Below, in pieces: positions 22,327 to 30,438 of a stretch of 32,454 nt of DNA; positions within the stretch are counted from its first letter, which is position 1, and every line of letters begins with the position of its first letter. The position numbers and the translations under genes were made by a program. This stretch comes from Geobacter sp. UBA698 (GTDB lineage Bacteria > Desulfobacterota > Desulfuromonadia > Geobacterales > Pseudopelobacteraceae). The stretch is from positions 4,904 through 37,357 of the forward strand of contig DBMM01000098.1 of NCBI GenBank assembly GCA_002298925.1. Direction: 5' to 3'. The notes beneath the pieces are model-generated. The model searched no databases. It had not been told where the DNA came from and saw only the letters and a program-made list of their open reading frames with translations.

Positions 22327-23682
22327 CTACAGATTAATCTTGGGCAATCTCTCCAGTGCCGCCTTGACCATGGCGTCCGGATATTCATAGTCTTCCAGAT
22401 TACCCGACAGGTAGGCGTCATAGGCACCCATGTCCAGCTGGCCGTGGCCGGAAAGCCCGAATAGAATGGTGCGCTCCTTACCCTCTTCCTTGGCCAGTAC
22501 CGCTTCGTCAATGGCAGCCCGCACGGCGTGTGACGACTCGGGGGCCGGAATGATCCCTTCGCTGCGGGCGAAGAGCAGGGCACCTTCGAAGCAGGCGTTC
22601 TGCTTGTAGGCCTTGGCTTCAATCTGCCCGGCTGCATAAAGCTGGGAGACCAGCGGTGATTCTCCGTGGTAGCGCAGACCGCCGGCATGGATGCCGGGGG
22701 GCATGAAGTCGTGCCCCAGGGTGTACATCATGGAGATCGGTGCCATCTTGGCTGTGTCGCCGTAGTCGAAGGCGTAGACCCCCTTGGTCAGGGTCGGGCA
22801 GGAGGCCGGTTCCACTGCCAGGGCCCGGACGGCCTTGCCGTTGGCCCGGTCGGAGATGAAGGGGAAGGCCAGGCCGGCGAAGTTGGATCCACCGCCGCAG
22901 CAGGCGATGACCACGTCCGGGGAGTCGCCGGCGATCTTCATCTGGGCCTGAGCTTCCAGTCCGATCACGGTCTGGTGCAGGCAGACGTGGTTGAGCACGC
23001 TTCCCAGGGCGTAATTTGTGTCGGCATGGGTGGCGGCATCCTCCACCGCCTCTGAGATGGCGATCCCCAGCGATCCGGGGCAGTCCGGATCGTGGGCCAG
23101 GATGCTGCGGCCGGAGTTGGTGAACTCGGACGGTGACGGAATCACCTGAGCCCCCCACAGCTGCATCATGCTCTTGCGGTACGGTTTCTGGCTGCAGGAA
23201 ACTTTGACCATGTAGACCGTGCACTCCAGGCCGAACATGGAACAGGCCAGGGCCAGGGAACTGCCCCATTGGCCGGCGCCGGTTTCCGTCGCCAGACGGC
23301 GAATGCCGGCCTGTTTGTTGTAGTATGCCTGTGGAATGGCCGAATTGGGCTTGTGGGAGCCGGCCGGGGAGACCCCCTCGAACTTGTAGTAGATCTTGGC
23401 CGGTGTTCCCAGAGCCTGCTCAAGGCGACGGGCCCTGAAGAGCGGCGATGGTCTCCAAAGTTTGTAGATTTCGCGCACTTCGTCAGGAATGGGGATCCAG
23501 CGCTGGGGAGACAGCTCCTGTTCGATCAGAGCCATGGGGAAAATGGCCAGCATGTCATCCGGCGTGACCGGCTTGAGGGTCTGGGGGTTGATGACCGGAG
23601 CCAGCGGTCCCGGCATGTCCGGGATGATGTTGTACCACTGCTTGGGGATTTGGTCTTCTGACAGCAGAATTTTCGTATTCAA
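22327..23682 (-). CDS. trpB2: Tryptophan synthase beta-like protein, TrpB2 type
   Basis: 451 residues, longer than TrpB1. The N-terminal extension contains WYNIIPDMPGPLAPVINP; the PLP Lys is Lys111 in SPAGSHKPNSA; ETGAGQWGSSLA, CCGGGSNFAGLAFPF and GIIPAPESSHA are the TrpB2 versions of the TrpB motifs. Known: TrpB2 enzymes convert indole and serine to tryptophan but lack features for binding TrpA and are thought to salvage indole or use related substrates. Start: TTG at 23682 with GGAGG eight bases upstream. It lies 18 bases after hom in an operon ribH-nusB-hom-trpB2-trpF-trpB. Confidence 0.92.
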   Translation of the reverse strand: MNTKILLSEDQIPKQWYNIIPDMPGPLAPVINPQTLKPVTPDDMLAIFPMALIEQELSPQRWIPIPDEVREIYKLWRPSPLFRARRLEQALGTPAKIYYKFEGVSPAGSHKPNSAIPQAYYNKQAGIRRLATETGAGQWGSSLALACSMFGLECTVYMVKVSCSQKPYRKSMMQLWGAQVIPSPSEFTNSGRSILAHDPDCPGSLGIAISEAVEDAATHADTNYALGSVLNHVCLHQTVIGLEAQAQMKIAGDSPDVVIACCGGGSNFAGLAFPFISDRANGKAVRALAVEPASCPTLTKGVYAFDYGDTAKMAPISMMYTLGHDFMPPGIHAGGLRYHGESPLVSQLYAAGQIEAKAYKQNACFEGALLFARSEGIIPAPESSHAVRAAIDEAVLAKEEGKERTILFGLSGHGQLDMGAYDAYLSGNLEDYEYPDAMVKAALERLPKINL

Positions 23683-23700
23683 GCAGATTTCCTCCCAACG

Positions 23701-25017
23701 TTATTCAAGATTGTCTTCAATCCTTATGAAGACAGTCTTTTCGCAGATAATCTCCAGCTGGTCGATCTCCTTCAGGGCCGACTGCACCGAACCTTCGCGG
23801 GCCTCGTGGGTCTTGATCACGATCGGCACCGGTGCGGCATCGTTTTCCTGGTGGGCGCTCTGGACCATGGATTCGATGCTGATGCCGTGCTTGCCCAGCG
23901 AACCGGCGATGGCGGCCAGAACGCCCGGTTTGTCCAGGGCGCTGAAGCGCAGCATGTATTTGCTGACGATGTCGGCCATCGGTTTGATCGGTATATTTTT
24001 GATCTCGCTGTCCAAAAAGCCCAGTGGCGCCATCCTGCGTCCGGCACCGGCCACCATGCTGCGCGAGAGGCCGATCAGGTCGCCCACGATGGCGCTGGCG
24101 GTCGGGTTCTGTCCGGCGCCGCGGCCGTAGAACATGACCGGGCCGACAAAATCCCCTGTCAGGCGGATGGCGTTGAAGACGCCGTTCACGTCGGCCATGG
24201 GGTTGTGCAGCGGGATCATGGTGGGGTGCACCCGGGCTTCGACCTGGCCGTTGTCCAGCTTGCCGATGGCCAGCAGTTTGATGCGGTAGCCGAATTCGCG
24301 GGCGAATTTGACGTCCAGTCCGCTGATTTTAGAGATGCCTTCGGTGTAGATGCTGTTGAAGTCGATGCGGGTGCCGAAACAGAGCGAGACCAGTACGGCC
24401 AGTTTGTGGGCCGTATCGACCCCCTCGATGTCAAAGGTCGGATCAGGCTCGGCGTAGCCGAGCTCCTGGGCCACCTTGAGCATGTCGGCAAAATCGGCCC
24501 CTTCCTGGGTCATGCGGGTCAGGATGTAGTTGCAGGTGCCGTTCATGATGCCGAAAACACTGCCGAAACGGTTGGCTGCCATGTTGCTCTTGATGGCGGT
24601 CAGTACCGGAATGCCGCCGCCGACGGAGGCTTCGAACTGCACTTCCACGTCGTTGCGGACCGCGGCCGCATAGATCTCTTCGCCGTGCAGGGCCAGCAGC
24701 GCCTTGTTGGCGGTAACGATGTGCTTGCCCTTCTCGATGGCCTTGAGCACAAAGGTTTTGGCCGGTTCGTAACCTCCCACCAACTCAATCACGACCGAGA
24801 TTTCCGGGTCGTTGAAGATGGCGTTGACATCGGTGGTGAGGATGGCGGGATCGACCGCAACACCCCGGTCACTGGTGATATCCAGGTCGGCGATGCGTTT
24901 GAGCACGATGCCGGCCCCCACCTTGCCGCGGATCACGTCCGCGTTTTCCTGCAGCAGTCGCACCACGCCGGCGCCGATATTGCCGAATCCAATCAGTCCA
25001 ACCTGTATGTCGTTCAT
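23701..25017 (-). CDS. hom: Homoserine dehydrogenase with ACT domain
   Basis: 438 residues. The NAD(P)-binding motif GLIGFGNIGAGVV is near residue 8; the catalytic domain has VTANKALLA, FEASVGGGIPVL, GIMNGTCNYIL and LGYAEPDPTFDIEGVDTAHKLA; a C-terminal ACT domain (from about residue 355, FSALDKPGVLAAIAGSLGKHGISIESM) suits feedback control by threonine. Reaction: aspartate semialdehyde to homoserine. The ATG overlaps the nusB stop by four bases. Not fused to aspartate kinase. Confidence 0.97.
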   Translation of the reverse strand: MNDIQVGLIGFGNIGAGVVRLLQENADVIRGKVGAGIVLKRIADLDITSDRGVAVDPAILTTDVNAIFNDPEISVVIELVGGYEPAKTFVLKAIEKGKHIVTANKALLALHGEEIYAAAVRNDVEVQFEASVGGGIPVLTAIKSNMAANRFGSVFGIMNGTCNYILTRMTQEGADFADMLKVAQELGYAEPDPTFDIEGVDTAHKLAVLVSLCFGTRIDFNSIYTEGISKISGLDVKFAREFGYRIKLLAIGKLDNGQVEARVHPTMIPLHNPMADVNGVFNAIRLTGDFVGPVMFYGRGAGQNPTASAIVGDLIGLSRSMVAGAGRRMAPLGFLDSEIKNIPIKPMADIVSKYMLRFSALDKPGVLAAIAGSLGKHGISIESMVQSAHQENDAAPVPIVIKTHEAREGSVQSALKEIDQLEIICEKTVFIRIEDNLE

Positions 25018-25445
25018 TGTTCCTCGCTTGACTGTTCTGGTTTGTCACAGGCTTCGATTTCATCCAGGATGCCGTTCACGAAGGAGGGCGAGTCCTTGTC
25101 CCCGTACCGGCGGGCGATCTCGATGGCCTCGTTGATGGTCACCTTTTTGGGGATGTCCGGCCGGAACATCAATTCGTAGGCAGCCAGCCGCATGACATTC
25201 AGGTCTACCCGCGGCATCCTGCTCAAAGACCAGTTTTTAGAGCGGGCTCTGATGGCCGTGTCGATTGCTGCGCGCTGTTCCTGAACCCCCTGCACCAGTC
25301 CTTCGGCAAACTCGCGAACCCGTGCAGGCACTTCCTGGTCTTCGCGGAAGTTGCGCAGGGTTTCCCGCAGACCGACGGACGGGTTGGCGTCAAGTGCGTA
25401 GAGTATCTGCAGGGCCAGTTCGCGTGCTTCGCGTCGTAATCCCAT
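25014..25445 (-). CDS. nusB: Transcription antitermination factor NusB
   Basis: 143 residues, all-helical. Family segments are RREARELALQILYALD at the N-terminus and the C-terminal ELMFRPDIPKKVTINEAIEIARRYGDKDSPSFVNGILD. Known: NusB with NusE (S10) binds boxA RNA and supports rRNA transcription and antitermination. The ATG overlaps the ribH stop by one base (TAATG) and the stop overlaps hom, so it is translated by coupling. ribH-nusB adjacency is a widespread bacterial arrangement. Confidence 0.96.
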   Translation of the reverse strand: MGLRREARELALQILYALDANPSVGLRETLRNFREDQEVPARVREFAEGLVQGVQEQRAAIDTAIRARSKNWSLSRMPRVDLNVMRLAAYELMFRPDIPKKVTINEAIEIARRYGDKDSPSFVNGILDEIEACDKPEQSSEEQ

Positions 25446-25912
25446 TACTTGAGCGCCTTGAACAGATTGACGGTCTCGATGGCCGTGACAGCCGCCTCGA
25501 AGCCCTTGTTGCCGGCCTTGGTGCCGGCCCGCTCCACGGCCTGCTCGATGGTGTCGGTGGTCAGCACGCCGAACGCGATCGGTATGCCGCTCTCCAGGGA
25601 TACGGAAGCCACCCCTTTGGAAACCTCGGACGCCACAAAGTCGAAGTGCGGCGTCGATCCTCTGATGACAGCACCCAGGCAGATAATGGCGTCGTACTTG
25701 CCGCTGTCGGCCAGTTTTTTCGCTGCCAGCGGGATTTCAAAAGCCCCGGGTACGCGGGCCACATGGATGTTTTTGTCATCGCCGCCATGACGGATAATGG
25801 CATCGACGGCTCCCTCCAGCAGGCGCTCGCAGATGAAACTATTGAAACGGCTGACGACGATGCCGATTTTCTGGCCTTTGGCGTCAAGTTTTCCTTCAAA
25901 GAACTGTGGCAT
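25445..25912 (-). CDS. ribH: 6,7-dimethyl-8-ribityllumazine synthase
   Basis: 155 residues. Substrate-binding and catalytic segments are visible: VSRFNSFICERLLEGAVDAI, VPGAFEIPLAAKKL, CLGAVIRGSTPHFDFVASE (catalytic His in TPHFD) and PIAFGVLTTDTIEQA. Reaction: condenses 5-amino-6-ribitylamino-uracil with dihydroxybutanone phosphate; the enzyme forms pentamers or capsids. An ideal AAGGAGG precedes the ATG. It is the first gene of the operon; other riboflavin genes are not adjacent. The 124 bases upstream are AT-rich and probably hold the promoter. Confidence 0.97.
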   Translation of the reverse strand: MPQFFEGKLDAKGQKIGIVVSRFNSFICERLLEGAVDAIIRHGGDDKNIHVARVPGAFEIPLAAKKLADSGKYDAIICLGAVIRGSTPHFDFVASEVSKGVASVSLESGIPIAFGVLTTDTIEQAVERAGTKAGNKGFEAAVTAIETVNLFKALK

Positions 25913-26036
25913 GGCTACCCTCCTTCAGGTGCATAAAGAAATCGAAATACTAGCATAGATTATTTTGATTTTGGTAGAAAAATAAACCCTTGGATTCCGC
26001 AACCACCCCGGCGGGGATATGGCTCAGGCAGCGTGA

Positions 26037-27209
26037 CTAACGGCAGAAGACAATCTTGCCGCTGTAGTCGGCAGTCAGAAATGAAGGTTCGATGCCGGGA
26101 GCATGGCGGCCGGCAGCCTGATGTGCCTGGATGCAGACCAGCTCCAGCAGTCCGGGGTCGAAGGCGCAGGCGATGATGATTTCGCGGGCGGTGTTGGCCT
26201 TGGATATCACGTTCAGGATATTGGCGGGGAAGTCCTCTGCCGTGGCCCAGCTGTGCAGGTTGGCCAGATCCAGTTCCGAAGCGGCGGCGTGGGTATTTTC
26301 GTGGCCGCAGGCGATCTTGAGCAGTTTGGCAAACTGGCAGGCGATCACCGGATGTTCGAAGCCGCGCTGCCGGCAGGCCCGCAGGGCGTGGGCGATGTGG
26401 TCACCCATCATGATGAAGGCCTCTTCGGGAAGGTTCGGGGCTGGGGATCGGGGGCCGGCAAAATAAACCTCGTCCCCCGTTCCCCGTCCCTCGTCCCCAA
26501 TGAACCGCTGCGCCGCCAGCTCGCTGGTGCGTCCGGTGGAAAGCACCACGGTTTCACAGCCGCAGGCGCGGGCCACGTCCAGGGCCGCGTCGATGGTGTC
26601 GGTCCAGGCTTTGGCCGAGATGGGGTGCACTATGCCGCTGGTGCCGAGGATTGAAAGTCCGCCGATGATGCCGAGGCGCGCATTGAGGGTTTTCAGGGCA
26701 CGCTGTTCGCCGTCGGGGATGCTGATGACAACGTGGAGGGGCGGGGACTGGGAACCGGTGACCGGAAACACTTCTTTTACAGCCGCCGTGATCATCCTGC
26801 GGGGCACCGGGTTGATGGCCCATTCGCCGGGAGCCACCGCCAGTCCCGGCTTGGTGGCCTTGCCGATGCCGACGCCGCCGGTGATGATGATGTCATTCCA
26901 GCTCTCCCCGGGGGAGAGGGGCGGGGTCAGGGCTACCAGCGCATGCACCTCGGCACCGTTGGTGATATCCGGATCGTCGCCGGCATCCTTTACAACATAG
27001 CAGCGCGCGCTGTCAGTCGAGAAGGTCTGGCCGTGCAGTTGAAAGCTTGCGGAAACACCGGCCGGCAGGTCGATGGTCACTGTCGCGACCGTCTCTTGTC
27101 GTGCCAGCATCAGCGCCGCTCCTTTGGCGGCAGCTGCGGCACAGGCGCCGGTGGTGTAGCCGGAGCGGAGCGGAGCCGCAGCTGTTTGGTTAAAAGTATC
27201 TAAAATCAA
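26037..27209 (-). CDS. cbiD: Cobalt-precorrin-5B C1-methyltransferase CbiD, with in-frame repeat insertion
   Basis: 390 residues. The N-terminus is family-typical (LRSGYTTGACAAAAAKGAA), followed by KDAGDDPDITNGAEV, GGVGIGKATKPGLAVAPGEWAINPVPR, LSILGTSGIVHPIS and LSTGRTSE, and toward the end FAKLLKIACGHENTHAAASELDL. Reaction: SAM-dependent C1 methylation in anaerobic cobalamin synthesis. The start is a TTG at 27209 with a weak purine-rich site. Odd: between AAQ and LPEEAFIMMGDH about 25 residues (RFIGDEGRGTG ... SPAPN) are encoded by a GC-rich palindrome, 75 bases, leaving the frame intact. Whether the enzyme tolerates this loop cannot be seen. It is separated from cbiC by three other genes. 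Confidence 0.93.
   Translation of the reverse strand: MILDTFNQTAAAPLRSGYTTGACAAAAAKGAALMLARQETVATVTIDLPAGVSASFQLHGQTFSTDSARCYVVKDAGDDPDITNGAEVHALVALTPPLSPGESWNDIIITGGVGIGKATKPGLAVAPGEWAINPVPRRMITAAVKEVFPVTGSQSPPLHVVISIPDGEQRALKTLNARLGIIGGLSILGTSGIVHPISAKAWTDTIDAALDVARACGCETVVLSTGRTSELAAQRFIGDEGRGTGDEVYFAGPRSPAPNLPEEAFIMMGDHIAHALRACRQRGFEHPVIACQFAKLLKIACGHENTHAAASELDLANLHSWATAEDFPANILNVISKANTAREIIIACAFDPGLLELVCIQAHQAAGRHAPGIEPSFLTADYSGKIVFCR
26432..26506. repeat. GC-rich palindromic repeat inserted in frame within cbiD
   Basis: 75 bases with inverted ends GGTTC (26432-26436) / GAACC (26502-26506) and inner arms GGGGATCGGGGG / CCCCCGTTCCCC (one mismatch) around an AT-rich centre. Composition and unit GGGAC resemble the element at 22252-22326. 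The length is a multiple of three and contains no stop in the cbiD frame. Confidence 0.65.
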
Positions 27210-27276
27210 GAACTCTCGCTTCTCAGATTCGTTTTTTTTGTCCGGCTACGAGACCGACTGGTTCCGCAGCAGAGTT

Positions 27277-29499
27277 TCAAAAAAGTGGCAGGGATTCGGT
27301 CACAACAAGGGAAGGAGGGACGAAGCGCACCGTCGCAAGGAACTGTTCCTCGGACAGCGGCCGGTAAAAGAAGTAGCCCTGGATCTCGTGGCATCCGCAG
27401 TTGTGGACACAGTCGGCCTGCTCGGCGGTCTCCACCCCTTCGGCCACGACCCGCAAGCCCAGTTTGCCCGCCATGGCGATAATTGCCTCCACGATGGCCC
27501 GGTCGCTGGGGTTGCTGCAGACATCCGCTATGAACGAACGGTCGATCTTGAGGCGCTCGATGGGGAAATTCTTGAGATAGCCGAGGGATGAATATCCGGT
27601 TCCGAAGTCGTCGATCACGATGCTCAGGCCAAGCTCCCTGAGGCGCAACAGGGTTTTGACCGTTGCATCGGCAGATTCCATCAGGCTGGTTTCGGTCAGC
27701 TCCAACTCGAGGAAACGGGCATCAACGCCGGTTTCGGACAGAATCTTCTGTACGGTGTCGACAAAGTCGCGTTGGGCAAACTGACGGCCTGAAACGTTAA
27801 CCGCAAGTCTGAGCGGCGCTAGTCCTTGCTGCTGCCATTCCTTCAGTTTTCTGCAGGCCGTTCGCAACACCCATTCGCCCAGCGGGACGATCAGTCCGGA
27901 ATCTTCACCGATGGCGATAAAATCGCCGGGCATCGTGCGGCCCCAATCAGGATGCTGCCAGCGGATCAGGGCCTCGGCCGCAACAATTGAGCCGTCTCCG
28001 GCAGCAACGATCGGCTGGTACTCCAGGAAAAATTCGTCCCGCTCCAGGGCCAGTCGCAGATTCGTTTCAAGTTCCATTCGCTCATGGGCCTTACGGTTCA
28101 TTCCCTGCGAGAAGAAGTGGTAACAGTTGCGGCCCCCCTCCTTGGCCGAATACATGGCCATGTCGGCGCAGCGCAGGAGCGTTTCGGCATCGCGACCGTC
28201 CTCGGGGAAGATGGCAACGCCGATACTTACGGACGTATAGATATCTCGTCCGGCAATAAAATAAGCAGGAGAAACCTTGTCCAGCAGGTTTTGGGCAAGA
28301 TGGGCAATATTCAATTCTTTGCCCGCATAGGAGGCCAGAACGACGAACTCATCGCCCCCCAGGCGGGCCAGGGTGTCGCTGCTGCGGACGCAGCGCTGCA
28401 GGCGCTGGGATACCTGCAAAAGCAGGTCATCGCCGCTGGCATGCCCCAGGGTGTCGTTTACCACCTTGAAGCCATCCAGATCCAGAAAAAGAACGGCAAT
28501 CTGGGCGGAATTCCGGCCTGCCTGCACGAGAGCCTGGTTGAGACGGTCGAAAAACAGTGTGCGATTGGGTAATCCAGTCAGGTTGTCGGAATAGGCAAGT
28601 TTCTGGATCTGCCCTTCGGACCACTTCCGCTCCGTGATATCATCAAAGAGGGTCGCAAAAAGCTCCTTTTCTGGTGAAAATACAGAGACGTTGAAGAACC
28701 GGTTCACCGAAGTGAACTGTATCTCGAACGTCAGCGAAACGCCGACTGAAATCGCCTTAACTATGTCGGGCAAGTGCCTCACGAGGGCGCCATCCAGAAT
28801 GTCGGCGCCATCCCTGCCGAGGGCGGCATCGCGTCCCATGCCCAGGATCACTTCACAGGCCGGGTTGATGTCTGCAACGGTAAACGAGGCAAGATTCTCA
28901 TGTTCGTCGCGGTTGATGCGGAACAATGCCATTCCTTCCTTCATCGACTCGTAGAGGGAACGATATTTTACCTCGCTTTCGCTCAGGGACTGGTAGGCCT
29001 GGCGCACTGCCCGCAAAGGAAGGATGCGGAGTACCACGAAAACAAGCGCCCCTGTCAGCACCGCCACAACTGCCACCACGCCAGTCTTGACCAGAAGCGG
29101 AAAGAGCGAGCGGCTGACCTCAACCTTTGCTATCGGCACGCCCGCGTCGTAAATATCCTGACGACGGGAAACGGTCGGTGGTCTCAGGGGATTTAAGCTC
29201 TCAACGATGACCTCGTCCCGTTGGCCGAGAATGCGCCGCTTTTCCTGGACACCTTCCCAAGGGCGCTGCTCCATGAGCTCCATGAGCCTGTGCTCCTCGA
29301 AGCGCCACATCTCGGGATTGGCCGCCACCCGGACGGTCACGGTCCGGGCGTTTATTTCAGCCTGTGCATCGAGGCTTCCGATCAGGTACTGGTAGGAAAT
29401 CGCGAAATAGCCGGCCGGGATCAGGACTGCCAGACTAACTGCAATCACTCCGGCGATCAGCGTCGTGACACGGCTTATGGAGCGAGAACTGGAGTTCAC
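27277..29499 (-). CDS. Membrane GGDEF-EAL c-di-GMP protein
   Basis: 740 residues. TM1 about 14-36, a periplasmic stretch of about 95 residues, TM2 about 134-158, a PAS domain (about 165-295, ending LFDDITERK), GGDEF (motif GGDEF 381-385, inhibitory site RSSD 372-375) and EAL (EAL 509-511; also LAVNVSGRQF, ELTETSLM, VIDDFGTGYSSL, KIDRSFI, AEGVET and QGYFF). All the main catalytic residues I know for both domains are present, so it could make and break c-di-GMP; net direction cannot be told. The GTG start overlaps the stop of a periplasmic binding protein gene (GTGA), suggesting that protein feeds its periplasmic domain. Confidence 0.92.
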   Translation of the reverse strand: MNSSSRSISRVTTLIAGVIAVSLAVLIPAGYFAISYQYLIGSLDAQAEINARTVTVRVAANPEMWRFEEHRLMELMEQRPWEGVQEKRRILGQRDEVIVESLNPLRPPTVSRRQDIYDAGVPIAKVEVSRSLFPLLVKTGVVAVVAVLTGALVFVVLRILPLRAVRQAYQSLSESEVKYRSLYESMKEGMALFRINRDEHENLASFTVADINPACEVILGMGRDAALGRDGADILDGALVRHLPDIVKAISVGVSLTFEIQFTSVNRFFNVSVFSPEKELFATLFDDITERKWSEGQIQKLAYSDNLTGLPNRTLFFDRLNQALVQAGRNSAQIAVLFLDLDGFKVVNDTLGHASGDDLLLQVSQRLQRCVRSSDTLARLGGDEFVVLASYAGKELNIAHLAQNLLDKVSPAYFIAGRDIYTSVSIGVAIFPEDGRDAETLLRCADMAMYSAKEGGRNCYHFFSQGMNRKAHERMELETNLRLALERDEFFLEYQPIVAAGDGSIVAAEALIRWQHPDWGRTMPGDFIAIGEDSGLIVPLGEWVLRTACRKLKEWQQQGLAPLRLAVNVSGRQFAQRDFVDTVQKILSETGVDARFLELELTETSLMESADATVKTLLRLRELGLSIVIDDFGTGYSSLGYLKNFPIERLKIDRSFIADVCSNPSDRAIVEAIIAMAGKLGLRVVAEGVETAEQADCVHNCGCHEIQGYFFYRPLSEEQFLATVRFVPPSLVVTESLPLF

Positions 29500-30356
29500 C
29501 GGGCGGTTTTGCTGTTTGCGGAAACCAACACGCCCGCTTTTTCGGCAATGCTCCGGCCTTGGGAGGAATAGACAAATTCAAGGAACTTTCTGGCCGCTGC
29601 CGTTGTGCTAGTCGTCGTAATGAAGCGGTTGTCCTTGGCCAGAGGGTAGGAACCGTTGGCCAGGTTCTTCGTGGTCCCACTCACTCCATTGAGCGTAAGA
29701 ACATTCAACGGCAACTTTCTCACCACGACGGCCGAAAGGCCCGAGGCTCCGATGGCCCCTGTCGTCCTGGCCACAAGGTCGTTTGATTCCGGGTCGGTTA
29801 CCGCCACAGTCATGCCGGGATGTGAACGGGCGCTGCTGATGGCATGCTCCATGTTGGGGGAGAGCCCGCTCAAGACCGTGATGTCGGCATCAGAACTGGG
29901 GCGGAGTATCAGCCGGATGGGGGTCCCATTTGGCCAGGTCCGGACATTGCCTTCGTAGATACCTTCCAGCTCTTTAGTCGTAATATTCGACTTGCGAACA
30001 CTTCTTTCGGTAACGATCAGTAGCGGTGTCTTTCCGTACTCATGCTCGATTGCTCCTTTGGCAGCTTCCTCCGGTTTCAAGGGCCTGCTGCTGGCGACGA
30101 TCTCCAATGCGCCCGCCTGAAGGGCCTTGATGGCACCCGCGCTTCCCAGTGGCTTTTCTATATCGATCCGGACATCTGGGTGTGCTTTCCTGTACGCTGC
30201 GGCCAGTGGTTTCACCATGTCGAGAACGCTTCCGGAGCCATTGATGCGAATCGTCTCCGCGGCCTCTGTCTGGGGGCAGATCAGCGAAAATGAGTACAGC
30301 GTGATCAACGCGACCGCTGCCAAAGCCCGAACCAGCCGATGTTGCCGATGTTTCAT
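29496..30356 (-). CDS. PstS-like periplasmic substrate-binding protein, coupled to the GGDEF-EAL gene
   Basis: 286 residues. A signal peptide (basic MKHRQHRLVR, hydrophobic core, cleavage near TEAA-ETIR) is followed by a type II periplasmic binding fold: INGSGSVLDMVKPLAAAYRK, GSAGAIKALQAGALEIVASS, TTKELEGIYEGNVRTW and the C-terminal FLEFVYSSQGRSIAEKAG, all PstS/PBP-like. Compared from memory with E. coli PstS (GASDAPL), the phosphate-contacting Asp position reads Ser here (VASSRPL), so the ligand may not be phosphate. No ABC permease or ATPase genes are near; instead the stop overlaps the start of a membrane GGDEF-EAL protein, so a sensory role is likely. GGAG seven bases before the ATG supports the start. 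Confidence 0.82.
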   Translation of the reverse strand: MKHRQHRLVRALAAVALITLYSFSLICPQTEAAETIRINGSGSVLDMVKPLAAAYRKAHPDVRIDIEKPLGSAGAIKALQAGALEIVASSRPLKPEEAAKGAIEHEYGKTPLLIVTERSVRKSNITTKELEGIYEGNVRTWPNGTPIRLILRPSSDADITVLSGLSPNMEHAISSARSHPGMTVAVTDPESNDLVARTTGAIGASGLSAVVVRKLPLNVLTLNGVSGTTKNLANGSYPLAKDNRFITTTSTTAAARKFLEFVYSSQGRSIAEKAGVLVSANSKTAR

Positions 30357-30392
30357 AACGTTTCTCCATGGAAATTCTAGTTAACCCTGCAC

Positions 30393-30421
30393 ATCCTAAT
30401 CTTTTAGTTGTGCCACGGCAA
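30393..30421 (-). promoter_or_regulatory. Candidate promoter of the binding-protein / GGDEF-EAL pair
   Basis: Minus strand: TTGCCG (plus 30416-30421), 17 bases, TAGGAT (plus 30393-30398), in the 82-base gap after the permease gene. Moderate match; it would allow the pair to be expressed apart from the cobamide genes. Confidence 0.35.
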
Positions 30422-30438
30422 TACGATATATAGGTATT

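Noticed and set aside
23806..25179. Long open frame antisense to hom and nusB (over 450 codons)
   Set aside because: Same reason: shadow of two conserved genes with compositional bias and no family signature.
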